Shown here piece by piece: positions 7,577 to 14,292 of a DNA stretch of 24,342 nt; the stretch's first letter is position 1, and each line of letters begins with the position of its first letter. The translations under genes and the position numbers were made by a program. The DNA lies in NCBI GenBank assembly GCA_948766235.1, contig CAQCFX010000001.1, positions 54,227 to 78,568 of the forward strand, in the 5' to 3' direction. The notes under the pieces were generated by a model, which saw only the letters and a list, made by a program, of their open reading frames with translations, had not been told where the DNA came from and did no database searches. Source of the stretch: an uncultured Oscillospiraceae bacterium (GTDB lineage Bacteria > Bacillota > Clostridia > Oscillospirales > Oscillospiraceae).

Positions 7577-7801
7577 GTGGACTACAAATATGATTCCATA
7601 GTGGGGCGGCAAATCCGCGCCGCCCGGGAGGCGCGTGAAATGACCCAGGAACAATTAGCCGCGCAACTGCAAATCCGTGACTGCGATGTCACCCGAAGCG
7701 CTGTGGCGAAAATAGAGGTGGGCCAGCGGCATATCTACGCTGTAGAATTACGCGCACTACGGGATATTTTAAATGTGCCATACGAGACACTTCTGCCATA
7801 A
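7577..7801 (+). CDS. small XRE-family helix-turn-helix regulator
   Basis: The start is the GTG at 7577, preceded by AAGGTGG, giving 74 residues. The open frame extends further upstream but without coding character. Almost the whole protein is a Cro/CI-type HTH_3 domain (residues about 7-70), with the pattern IRAAREAREMTQEQLAAQL, then TRSAVAKIEVGQR for the recognition helix, and LNVPYETLL at the end. It has no extra ligand or dimer domain. It is divergent from the small Cys-rich membrane protein and shares a palindrome with it, so it probably represses itself and that gene. It ends 37 bases from the thrS stop, with a shared terminator between. Confidence 0.85.
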   Translation: MDYKYDSIVGRQIRAAREAREMTQEQLAAQLQIRDCDVTRSAVAKIEVGQRHIYAVELRALRDILNVPYETLLP

Positions 7802-7834
7802 AAAGCGCCGCTGGAGAACTCCAGCGGCGCTTTT
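7801..7834. terminator. bidirectional terminator between the XRE gene and thrS
   Basis: AAAAGCGCCGCTGG and CCAGCGGCGCTTTT are perfectly complementary 14-base arms around a 6-nt loop, giving a stem that ends in a T-run on both strands. It serves the converging XRE and thrS transcripts. Confidence 0.9.
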
Positions 7835-7838
7835 GCAT

Positions 7839-9599
7839 TTATTTAATGATTTTGCTCTTGACCTCGTCGCCCAGCAGTTCGGCAAACTGCTCCAGGGACA
7901 TGGCCCCCAAATCCTCGCCGGAGCGGCGGCGGACCGAGACGGTTCCGTTCTCCATATCCCGGTCGCCCACCACCAGCATAAAGGGGACCTTCTCCAGGGT
8001 GGCCTCACGGATTTTCTTGCCAATCTTCTCGTTGCGGCCGTCCACCTCAATGCGGAAGCCCAGCTCGTCCAGCTTGGCGGACACCTGCCTGGCGTACTCC
8101 TCCGCCCGGTCGGTGACGGGCAGCACCTTCACCTGCACGGGGGCCAGCCAGGCCGGGAACGCGCCGGCGAAGTGCTCGGTAATCACGCCGATGAACCGCT
8201 CGATGGAACCGAGAACAACGCGGTGAATCATGACGGGGCGGTGCTTCTGGCCGTCCTCGCCGGTGTACTCCAGCTCGAAGCGCTCGGGCAGCTGGCTGTC
8301 CAGCTGGATGGTGCCGCACTGCCAGGTCCGGCCCAGGGAGTCGGCCAGGTGGAAGTCCAGCTTGGGGCCGTAGAACGCCCCGTCCCCCTCGTTGATAACG
8401 AACTCCTTGCCCATGCTGGTAATGGCGTCCTTCAGGATATCCTGGTTGCGCTCCCACTCCTCCACGGTGCCAATGTGGTCCTCGGGCATGGTGGACAGCT
8501 CAATCTCATAGCTCAGGCCGAACACGGAGTAGACCTCGTCGAACAGCCGCACCGTCTCCTGAATCACGTCCTTCATCTGCTCCCGGGTCATGAACACGTG
8601 GGCGTCGTCCTGAGTGAAGCAGCGCACCCGGAACAGGCCATGGAGGGCGCCGGACAGCTCGTGGCGGTGGACCAGGCCCAGCTCGCCCATGCGCAGAGGC
8701 AGGTCGCGGTAGGAGTGGGGCTCGCTGGAGTAGACCAGCATCCCGCCGGGGCAGTTCATGGGCTTGACGGCAAAGTCCGTATCATCGATGACGGTGGTGT
8801 ACATGTTGTCCTTATAGTGGTCCCAGTGGCCGGAGCGCTCCCACAGCTGACGGTTGAGCATGATGGGGGTGGAGATCTCCACGTAGCCATACTTCTTGTG
8901 GACCTGCCGCCAGTAGTCCAGCAGGGTGTTGCGCAGCACCATGCCGCGGGGCAGGAAGAAGGGGAAGCCGGGGCCCTCGTCCCGGAGCATGAACAGGCCC
9001 AGCTCCTTGCCCAGCCGGCGGTGGTCCCGCTTCTTGGCCTCCTCGATCCTGGCCAGGTACTCGTCCAGCTCGTCCTTCTTGGGGAAGGCCACGCCGTAGA
9101 TCCGCTGGAGGGTCTCCCGGCTGGAGTCCCCCCGCCAGTAGGCGGCGTTGCAGGCGGTGAGCTTCATGGCGTTGCCCTTGATCCGCCCGGTGGAGTCCAG
9201 GTGGGGGCCGGCGCACAGGTCGGTGAACTCCCCCTGCTTGTAGAAGGAGATGACCTCACCCTCGGGCAGGTCGTTGATGAGCTCCACCTTGAAGGGCTCG
9301 CCCTTTTCCTCCATAAGGGCCAGGGCCTCGGCCCGGGGCAGCTCGAACCGCTCCAGCTTCAGCTTCTCTTTGCAGATTTTCCGCATTTCGGCCTCAATCT
9401 GCTCCAGGTGCTCAGGGGTAAAGGCGAAAGGCGCGTCCATGTCGTAGTACCAGCCCTCGTCGATGGACGGGCCGATGGCCAGGCGCACCTCCGGCCACAG
9501 GCGCTTGACGGCCTGGGCCATCACGTGGGAGCAGGTGTGCCAATAGGTTTTACGGTATTGCTCGTTTTCAAAAGTGTACTGGTTGTTTTCTTCGGACAT
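7839..9599 (-). CDS. thrS: threonyl-tRNA synthetase, short form lacking the TGS domain
   Basis: The enzyme charges tRNA-Thr. The ATG at 9599 has GGAGG just upstream, giving 586 residues; in-frame sequence before it is the T-box terminator. The protein begins almost directly with the tRNA_SAD editing domain (HTCSHVMAQAV; GWYYDMD), then the class II core (MNCPGGM with the zinc Cys, motif 2 FRVRCFTQDDAHVF, motif 3 region PVMIHRVVLGSIERFIGV), and ends with the anticodon-binding domain (PVQVKVLPVTD to the C-terminus). The usual length is about 640, and the missing part is the N-terminal TGS domain. It is controlled by a Thr-specific T-box leader. Confidence 0.96.
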   Translation of the reverse strand: MSEENNQYTFENEQYRKTYWHTCSHVMAQAVKRLWPEVRLAIGPSIDEGWYYDMDAPFAFTPEHLEQIEAEMRKICKEKLKLERFELPRAEALALMEEKGEPFKVELINDLPEGEVISFYKQGEFTDLCAGPHLDSTGRIKGNAMKLTACNAAYWRGDSSRETLQRIYGVAFPKKDELDEYLARIEEAKKRDHRRLGKELGLFMLRDEGPGFPFFLPRGMVLRNTLLDYWRQVHKKYGYVEISTPIMLNRQLWERSGHWDHYKDNMYTTVIDDTDFAVKPMNCPGGMLVYSSEPHSYRDLPLRMGELGLVHRHELSGALHGLFRVRCFTQDDAHVFMTREQMKDVIQETVRLFDEVYSVFGLSYEIELSTMPEDHIGTVEEWERNQDILKDAITSMGKEFVINEGDGAFYGPKLDFHLADSLGRTWQCGTIQLDSQLPERFELEYTGEDGQKHRPVMIHRVVLGSIERFIGVITEHFAGAFPAWLAPVQVKVLPVTDRAEEYARQVSAKLDELGFRIEVDGRNEKIGKKIREATLEKVPFMLVVGDRDMENGTVSVRRRSGEDLGAMSLEQFAELLGDEVKSKIIK

Positions 9600-9638
9600 A
9601 AAAATTCCTCCTTGTGTTAGGGATAGGAAAATAAAAAC

Positions 9639-9665
9639 CCCACCCCTGATAAAATCAGGGGTGGG
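9639..9665 (-). terminator. T-box intrinsic terminator
   Basis: On the minus strand CCCACCCCTGAT pairs perfectly with ATCAGGGGTGGG around a 3-nt loop, followed by GTTTTTATTTT. It competes with the antiterminator formed by the T-box sequence. Confidence 0.9.
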
Positions 9666-9713
9666 ATACAAAGTATTCCACGGTTCCACCCTGTTTGCAA
9701 GAAGCGCGGAGCC

Positions 9714-9834
9714 GTCGCGAGCAGCGGGCTAAGACCGAAACGGAGCAAAAGCGGGAAGGGCCCGGAGGGGCCGGACGGCTTTTGCGCAGTCGCGGGGCTT
9801 AGAACCGCGTCGCGAGCAGGCGCAGCGTGACAAC
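9714..9834. repeat. GC-rich repeat-containing insertion in the T-box leader
   Basis: GTCGCGAGCAG occurs at 9714-9724 and 9809-9819. The first copy is followed by CGGGCTAAGACCG, and a related CGGGGCTTAGAACCG precedes the second. Between them GCAAAAGC and GCTTTTGC-type arms (around 9755 and 9780) flank a GC-rich core. The end at 9817-9834 shares 18 identical bases with the leader of the NhaC-family gene. It looks like a dispersed palindromic repeat rather than part of the T-box fold. Confidence 0.5.
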
Positions 9835-9997
9835 TTGCCGCTCGTGAGCGCTTTAACGGGCGCACCCGTCCCATTCCTCATGGGCGGCTCGGAAGTGGTA
9901 CCACCGCCGCTGTCGCGCGGGACCCTTCCACCATTCAGGCCCCTCTCTGTGCGCCGCCGCGCGGTTTCTTCTCCGTCAACGCCATTTTACACGGGGC

Positions 9998-10026
9998 AGT
10001 ATATCACCCCTTGGGGGAAATGTCAA
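9998..10026 (-). promoter_or_regulatory. sigma-A promoter of thrS
   Basis: TTGACA (10026-10021), a 17-bp spacer and TATACT (10003-9998) on the minus strand place transcription start near 9991, at the head of the T-box leader. Confidence 0.85.
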
Positions 10027-10067
10027 GAGAACAGGCGAAATGGTACAATTTCCTGTCCTTTTCCCCG

Positions 10068-10096
10068 TTGACTTTCCCTCCCGCTCCTACTAAAAT
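10068..10096 (+). promoter_or_regulatory. sigma-A promoter of the cysteine desulfurase gene
   Basis: TTGACT (10068-10073), a 17-bp spacer and TAAAAT (10091-10096) lie about 50 bp upstream of the ATG and are divergent from the thrS promoter. Confidence 0.7.
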
Positions 10097-10144
10097 GGTG
10101 TCCTGCACACAGTCTCGAACATTTTTTGAGGAGGGAAGCGCGCC

Positions 10145-11284
10145 ATGCAGCCTCTAACCTATTTTGACTACGCCGCCACCGCCCCGGTGCGCCCTGAAGC
10201 GGCCGCCGCCCTGACGGACGCCTTGAGCCGGTTCGGCAACCCCTCCTCCCGCTATGAATACGGCCGGCAGGCCGCCCAGCGCTTGAAGGAGGACCGGGAG
10301 ACGGTGGCCCGGGCCCTGGGCTGCTCCCCCGCCGAGGTGTTTTTCACCTCCTGCGGCACGGAGAGCGACAACTGGGCCATCCGCCGGGGGGCGGAGCTGA
10401 ACCGGCGAAAGGGCAGGCACATCGTCACCACCGCCATTGAGCACGCCGCCGTCCTGGAGACGTGCAGGGACCTGGAGCGAAGCGGGTACGAGGTCACGTA
10501 CCTCAAGCCGGACCGAGCAGGGCGCATCGGCGCGGAGCAGCTTGCCGCCGCCCTGCGGCCGGACACAGTCCTGGTGTCCATGATGCTGGTCAACAACGAA
10601 ACCGGCGTGATTCTGCCCGTGGCGGACTGCGTAAAGGCCGTGAAGGCGTTCGACCCCTCCATTTTGTTCCACTGCGACGCGGTCCAGGGCTTTTTGAAGA
10701 CGCCGGACCCTCTGGCCCGTTTAGGCGCGGATTTGATTGCCGTCAGCGGACATAAAATCGGCGCGCCCAAAGGGATTGGGGCGCTGTATGTCAAAAAAGG
10801 CGTGCGGCTGCGCCCCCTGCTCACCGGGGGCGGACAGGAGGACGGCCTGCGCTCAGGCACCGAGGCCACGGCGCAGATTGCCGCCTTTGCCGCCGCCGTC
10901 CGGGCGGCGCTGGAGGACGGGGACCGGCTGGCGCGCACCGCCGCCATAAAGGACTATACATTATCCCAGTTAAAACAGGCCATCCCCAAGCTGGAGGTCA
11001 TCTCTCCGGGGGATGCCCCCCACATCTGCGCGCTCACCCTCCCCTGCTATAAGAGCGAGGTGGTGGTCCGGGTGCTGGGGGACCGGGGGGTGTGCGTCTC
11101 CTCCGGCTCCGCCTGCCACAGGGGAAAGCCCAGCCATGTGTTTGCCGCCATGAACCTGCCCAAGCCCTGGCTGGACGGTGCGCTGCGCCTGTCCTTCTCC
11201 CCGGATTCCACCCGCCAGGAGGCGGACACCCTGGTGCAGACCCTGAAAGACGCGGCGGACAGCCTATTTACCACCCTGTCGTGA
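10145..11284 (+). CDS. cysteine desulfurase, NifS/IscS-like
   Basis: This 379-residue PLP enzyme converts cysteine to alanine and an enzyme-bound persulfide that feeds Fe-S cluster or thio-nucleotide synthesis. Visible residues are H100 (TAIEHAAV), D178 and Q181 (FHCDAVQG), the PLP lysine K204 (SGHKIGAPKG), the RSGTE stretch near 237, and the catalytic C324 (SSGSACHRGKPS). The Cys loop resembles the IscS/NifS group rather than SufS. No iscU, mnmA or thiI is adjacent, so its acceptor is unknown. The ribosome binding site GAGGAGG is clear. The next gene begins 25 bases downstream with no terminator between. Confidence 0.93.
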   Translation: MQPLTYFDYAATAPVRPEAAAALTDALSRFGNPSSRYEYGRQAAQRLKEDRETVARALGCSPAEVFFTSCGTESDNWAIRRGAELNRRKGRHIVTTAIEHAAVLETCRDLERSGYEVTYLKPDRAGRIGAEQLAAALRPDTVLVSMMLVNNETGVILPVADCVKAVKAFDPSILFHCDAVQGFLKTPDPLARLGADLIAVSGHKIGAPKGIGALYVKKGVRLRPLLTGGGQEDGLRSGTEATAQIAAFAAAVRAALEDGDRLARTAAIKDYTLSQLKQAIPKLEVISPGDAPHICALTLPCYKSEVVVRVLGDRGVCVSSGSACHRGKPSHVFAAMNLPKPWLDGALRLSFSPDSTRQEADTLVQTLKDAADSLFTTLS

Positions 11285-11309
11285 CCCTGCTGCTAAAACG
11301 AGGGATTTT

Positions 11310-11693
11310 ATGTTAAGGAAAGACGAAATTACCGGCTTATTGAAGGAAGCGGCCCTTGAGCGCAGCGAATATTGGGTGACGTCGGGCGCGGCCATGGTGC
11401 TGCACGGGATTCGGGATATGACGCGGGATATTGATTTGGGCTGTACCTCCCAAATGGCTGATCGGCTTGAAAACGAAGGCTATAACGTGGAAGTCCTCTG
11501 CGATGGAAGCAGAAAAATTGTTTTTTCCAACACCATTGAGATATTTGAAAACTGGATAGAAGATCAAGTGATTTTACTGGAAGGCCTGCCAGTCGTCTCG
11601 ATTGATGGGATAATCAAAATGAAGGAAAAACTTGGTCGAAAAAAGGATTTGGAAGATATTTCTCTTATAAAGGAGCATTTGTCAAAATGTTAA
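11310..11693 (+). CDS. nucleotidyltransferase-fold protein, DUF6036/AbiEii-like
   Basis: The 127-residue protein shows SGAAMVLHGIRDMTRDIDLG (residues 25-44), a minimal nucleotidyltransferase motif with the D40-x-D42 pair, and a C-terminal KMKEKLGRKKDLEDISLIKEHL helix typical of small AbiEii/DUF6036-like proteins. Some relatives act as toxins of AbiE-type systems, but no antitoxin-like partner is adjacent, so function is open. Base composition is clearly AT-richer than the flanking genes, which suggests recent acquisition. Its last codons overlap the start of the MATE gene by 7 bp, and it carries that gene's ribosome binding site. Its own ribosome binding site is poor. Confidence 0.75.
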   Translation: MLRKDEITGLLKEAALERSEYWVTSGAAMVLHGIRDMTRDIDLGCTSQMADRLENEGYNVEVLCDGSRKIVFSNTIEIFENWIEDQVILLEGLPVVSIDGIIKMKEKLGRKKDLEDISLIKEHLSKC

Positions 11694-13081
11694 AGCTATT
11701 CCGGCGGGAGCCGGGCTTTTATGCCAAGCTGCTGTCTCTGGCCCTGCCCATTCTTTTTCAAAACCTCATCACCAACTCTCTGGGCCTGGTGGACACCTTC
11801 ATGGTGGGCACCATGGGCCAGGGTCCCTTGGCCGGGGTGACGCTGGCCAACATCCCGGTATTTGTGGTGCAGCTGATGATGTTTGGCATACAAAGCGGCT
11901 CCTCCGTTCTCATCAGCCAGTACCGGGGCAAGGGGGACCTCCAGTCCATCAACCGGGTCATGGGCATCGGGATGTACGCCGCCGGGGCCATCGGGCTGGT
12001 CTTCGCCCTGATTATGGGCTTCTTCCCCACCCAGTTCATGGGATTATTCGGCAGCGACCAGGCGGTGGTGGCCACCGCCGCCCGGTACGCCCGGGTCGTG
12101 GGCTGGTCCTATTTCTTTGACAGCTTTGTCCAGGTCTACATCGGCGTGCACCGGGCCATGGGCAACCCCAACCGGGGTCTGGCCATTCTGGGCGTGTCCA
12201 TGGCCAGCAACACCTTCCTGAACTGGGTGTTCATCTTCGGCAACCTGGGCGCGCCCCGTCTGGCCGAGCAGGGCGCGGCCCTGGCCACCCTGCTGGCCCG
12301 GGTGCTGTCCTGTTCTATCGCGGTGGCCTGGGCCCTGCTGGACAAACAATTCCCCCTCAACCCCGCCCTGCTGTTCCATCCCGGCGGGGAGATGGTGCGG
12401 CGGTTCGTGCGCTTCTCCACCCCCGTAATGTGCAATGAGACCTTCTGGGGCCTGGGCACCTCCCTGTTCCCCACCATCATGGGCCATATGGACGGCTCGG
12501 AGGACATCCTGGCCGCCTACGCCATCGCCGGCAACATCACCAACCTGTGCACCGTAGGGGTGTTTGCCATCTCCGGCACCGCCGCCATCCTGATTGGGCA
12601 GGAGATTGGCTCGGGCAACGCCCACAAGGTGTACTCCCTGGGCGCGCTGCTGAGCGTGCTGGCCTTCCTGTTCGGGCTGGGGGCTGGGCTTTTGTTCCTG
12701 GCGGCGCTGTACTTCCTCATCATCCCCTTCCTCTATCCCCTGTTCAGCCTGTCCCCCGCGGCTCAGGACATCTGCACCATGATGCTCACCATTATGTTCT
12801 GTATGATGCCGCTGCGCTCCCTGGAGTGCACCAACATTGTGGGGGTGCTCCGGGGCGGCGGAGACGTGCGCATGGCCACCCTCATCGACCTCACCCCGCT
12901 GTGGGTGGTGGCCCTGCCCCTGGCGGTGCTGTCTGGGCTGGTGTTCAAAATCGGCATCCTCTGGGTGTACCTGTCCATGATGAGCGAGAACCTGGTCAAA
13001 GCCGTGCTGGGCACCCGGCGGTTTCTCAGCGGCAAGTGGATTAACGACGTCACCCGCTCCTCCCAGCAGGCCCAGGTCTGA
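11687..13081 (+). CDS. MATE-family multidrug/Na+ efflux transporter
   Basis: The 464-residue protein has about 12 transmembrane helices in two MatE repeats. Family-like stretches are ALPILFQNLITNSLGLVDTFMVG near the N-terminus, GIQSGSSVLISQYRGKGD, and in the second half AIAGNITNLCTVGVFAISGTAAILIGQEIG. The family exports cationic drugs or metabolites using Na+ or H+ gradients; the substrate here is unknown. The start overlaps the preceding gene (ATGTTAA) and is preceded by AAAGGAG, so the two are translationally linked. Confidence 0.93.
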   Translation: MLKLFRREPGFYAKLLSLALPILFQNLITNSLGLVDTFMVGTMGQGPLAGVTLANIPVFVVQLMMFGIQSGSSVLISQYRGKGDLQSINRVMGIGMYAAGAIGLVFALIMGFFPTQFMGLFGSDQAVVATAARYARVVGWSYFFDSFVQVYIGVHRAMGNPNRGLAILGVSMASNTFLNWVFIFGNLGAPRLAEQGAALATLLARVLSCSIAVAWALLDKQFPLNPALLFHPGGEMVRRFVRFSTPVMCNETFWGLGTSLFPTIMGHMDGSEDILAAYAIAGNITNLCTVGVFAISGTAAILIGQEIGSGNAHKVYSLGALLSVLAFLFGLGAGLLFLAALYFLIIPFLYPLFSLSPAAQDICTMMLTIMFCMMPLRSLECTNIVGVLRGGGDVRMATLIDLTPLWVVALPLAVLSGLVFKIGILWVYLSMMSENLVKAVLGTRRFLSGKWINDVTRSSQQAQV

Positions 13082-13112
13082 ATCCACCCCACGGAAAATT
13101 TCGGAAATCCCC

Positions 13113-13141
13113 TTGCATTCTCCTATAGGGAGTGCTATAAT
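13113..13141 (+). promoter_or_regulatory. strong sigma-A promoter of the Cys/His repeat protein
   Basis: TTGCAT (13113-13118), a 17-bp spacer and a perfect TATAAT (13136-13141). The spacer contains the near-palindrome CTCCTATAGGGAG, which could be a regulator site. Confidence 0.8.
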
Positions 13142-13200
13142 GATGATAGCAGTAGTCAACCAGGACCTATTGTGTATCATCATTACTGGAGGAGTTTGAA

Positions 13201-13692
13201 ATGCCCATCAAAAAAATTCTTGTCTCCGCTCTGGCCGCTGTGTGTGCGTTTACCCTGCTCACCCCCGCCGCCTTTGCCCACGGCTGCCACCGCAGAGCGC
13301 AATCCGCCCAGTGCGGCCTGTGCACTGTAGAGGGCTGCGAGTACGCCGGACGCCACTTCCACGGCCGCACCACCTACTGCGGCTATGACCACGAGAACGG
13401 CGTGTGCAACGGCGCCTGCGCTTCCCTTTGCCCCCTTGAGGACTGCGAGCTGGCCGGCCGGCACACCCACGACGGCGTAACCTACTGCGGCTACGACCAC
13501 GAGAACGGCTTCTGCGACGGCGCGTGCCTCTCTCTGTGCCCGGTGGAGGACTGCACCCTCACCGGCCGGCACACCCACGACGGCGTCACCTACTGCGGCG
13601 CCAACCATACCGATGGCTTCTGCGACGGCGCCTGCCCGGTCTACCGCGCCCCCGCTGTCTCCGGCGGACATCACCACGGCCGCTGCCGCTAA
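13201..13692 (+). CDS. exported protein with three 36-residue Cys/His-rich repeats, unknown function
   Basis: The 163-residue protein begins with a signal peptide (residues 1-26, cleavage after AFA). The mature part opens HGCH and then has three tandem 36-residue units (41-76, 77-112, 113-148). All keep the pattern C-x4-C-x3-G-R-H-x-H-x4-Y-C-G-x2-H-x2-G-x-C-x-G-A-C, that is, five Cys and three His each. The tail ends HHHGRCR. No anchor, lipobox or catalytic motif is seen. The composition suggests extracellular metal binding or a disulfide-stabilised repeat; both are inference, and I recognise no named family. GGAGGAG precedes the ATG. It is monocistronic, with its own strong promoter and terminator. 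Confidence 0.85.
   Translation: MPIKKILVSALAAVCAFTLLTPAAFAHGCHRRAQSAQCGLCTVEGCEYAGRHFHGRTTYCGYDHENGVCNGACASLCPLEDCELAGRHTHDGVTYCGYDHENGFCDGACLSLCPVEDCTLTGRHTHDGVTYCGANHTDGFCDGACPVYRAPAVSGGHHHGRCR
13321..13644 (+). repeat. three tandem 108-bp coding repeats
   Basis: Units at 13321-13428, 13429-13536 and 13537-13644 encode the 36-residue Cys/His repeats. Units 2 and 3 are closest to each other in both DNA and protein, which suggests stepwise duplication. Confidence 0.85.
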
Positions 13693-13715
13693 ATTTATTT
13701 TCCCTTAACACGCGC

Positions 13716-13751
13716 AGGGCGGGCCTTCTTATTGGAAGGCCCGCCCTTTTT
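13716..13751 (+). terminator. intrinsic terminator after the Cys/His repeat gene
   Basis: AGGGCGGGCCTTC pairs with GAAGGCCCGCCCT around a 6-nt loop, and a run of T follows on the plus strand. On the minus strand no T-run follows, so it acts in one direction. Confidence 0.9.
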
Positions 13752-13756
13752 CACGT

Positions 13757-14005
13757 TTATTTCCCTTTGTATTTTTTCCTGGTGGCGATGCCGCCCCGGA
13801 TGTGGCGCTCGGCCTTGTTCTCGTTGAGTACCTCCTTCACCTGCTGGTACAGCCCTCGGTTAATGACAGGCAGCCGCTCGCTCAAGTCCTTATGCACCGT
13901 AGACTTGCTGATGCCAAACCGGCTGGCGGCGGCGCGGACAGTGGCTTTGTTCTCGATGATGTACAGCGCCAGCTCCTGGGCGCGCTCCTCCATATTTCCC
14001 TTCAC
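13757..14005 (-). CDS. spoIIID: sporulation transcriptional regulator SpoIIID
   Basis: SpoIIID is the small DNA-binding protein that tunes the mother-cell (sigma-E) gene programme during endospore formation. I take the GTG at 14005, which has GGGGAG eight bases upstream and aligns with the start of the B. subtilis protein, giving 82 residues. The helix-turn-helix is in VRAAASRFGISKSTVHKDLSERLP (residues 23-46). The C-terminal basic region HIRGGIATRKKYKG matches the second DNA-contact helix. Length fits the family (80-93). It is strong evidence for a spore former. No terminator of its own is visible at the 3' end. Confidence 0.93.
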   Translation of the reverse strand: MKGNMEERAQELALYIIENKATVRAAASRFGISKSTVHKDLSERLPVINRGLYQQVKEVLNENKAERHIRGGIATRKKYKGK

Positions 14006-14077
14006 GAACAACACTCCCCACTGAACTGTGCGGCAGCAGCCAGCGGCGTGCCGCCCGGTCCTGCCTCCACTGGCTGA

Positions 14078-14109
14078 TGTATATGCGCCGGACGGGCAGA
14101 ATAGTATCG
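14078..14109 (-). promoter_or_regulatory. possible sigma-E-type promoter for spoIIID
   Basis: On the minus strand GATACTATT (14109-14101) and CATATACAT (14086-14078), 14 bp apart, loosely resemble the sigma-E -35 and -10 boxes. spoIIID is sigma-E-dependent in B. subtilis. The match is weak. Confidence 0.25.
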
Positions 14110-14211
14110 CGCCGCGGGAAATTGGCCGCCCCACTGCCGGCAGCTTCCAGGTTCTTGCTTTTTTCACGGCTCACGGTCTCCTCCGCAGCGGTTTTTTGGC
14201 CTATATGGCGG

Positions 14212-14241
14212 TTGACAGATTACCATGAAAAGCCATATAAT
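14212..14241 (+). promoter_or_regulatory. sigma-A promoter of the serC-serA operon
   Basis: TTGACA (14212-14217), an 18-bp spacer and TATAAT (14236-14241) lie about 50 bp upstream of the serC start. No riboswitch or T-box fits in the short leader. Confidence 0.85.
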
Positions 14242-14292
14242 AGTTATAATACGCTAAAGCGAGAAAGCTTCGGCAATGAAGGAGGAAAAACC

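Larger units (their letters stand above)
9632..9991 (-). ncRNA. T-box leader (Thr-specific) of thrS
   Basis: On the minus strand the conserved T-box AGGGTGGAACCGTGG lies at 9692-9678; its UGGA would pair with the UCCA end of tRNA-Thr. A 12-bp terminator follows (9665-9639). Upstream are Stem I features: CAGAGAGGGG (AG bulge type), GGTGGAAGGGTCCC (distal loop), and a candidate specifier ACC at 9899-9897 in GGTACCAC, a Thr codon. Uncharged tRNA-Thr should favour antitermination. The leader is long (about 360 nt) because roughly 150 nt of repeat-rich sequence lies between Stem I and the antiterminator. This feature accounts for most of the 545-bp gap between thrS and the next gene. Confidence 0.93.

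Noticed and set aside
9617..9874. Minus-strand 85-codon open frame inside the thrS leader
   Set aside because: It overlaps the T-box sequence and terminator and has no ribosome binding site; it is structured RNA plus repeat.
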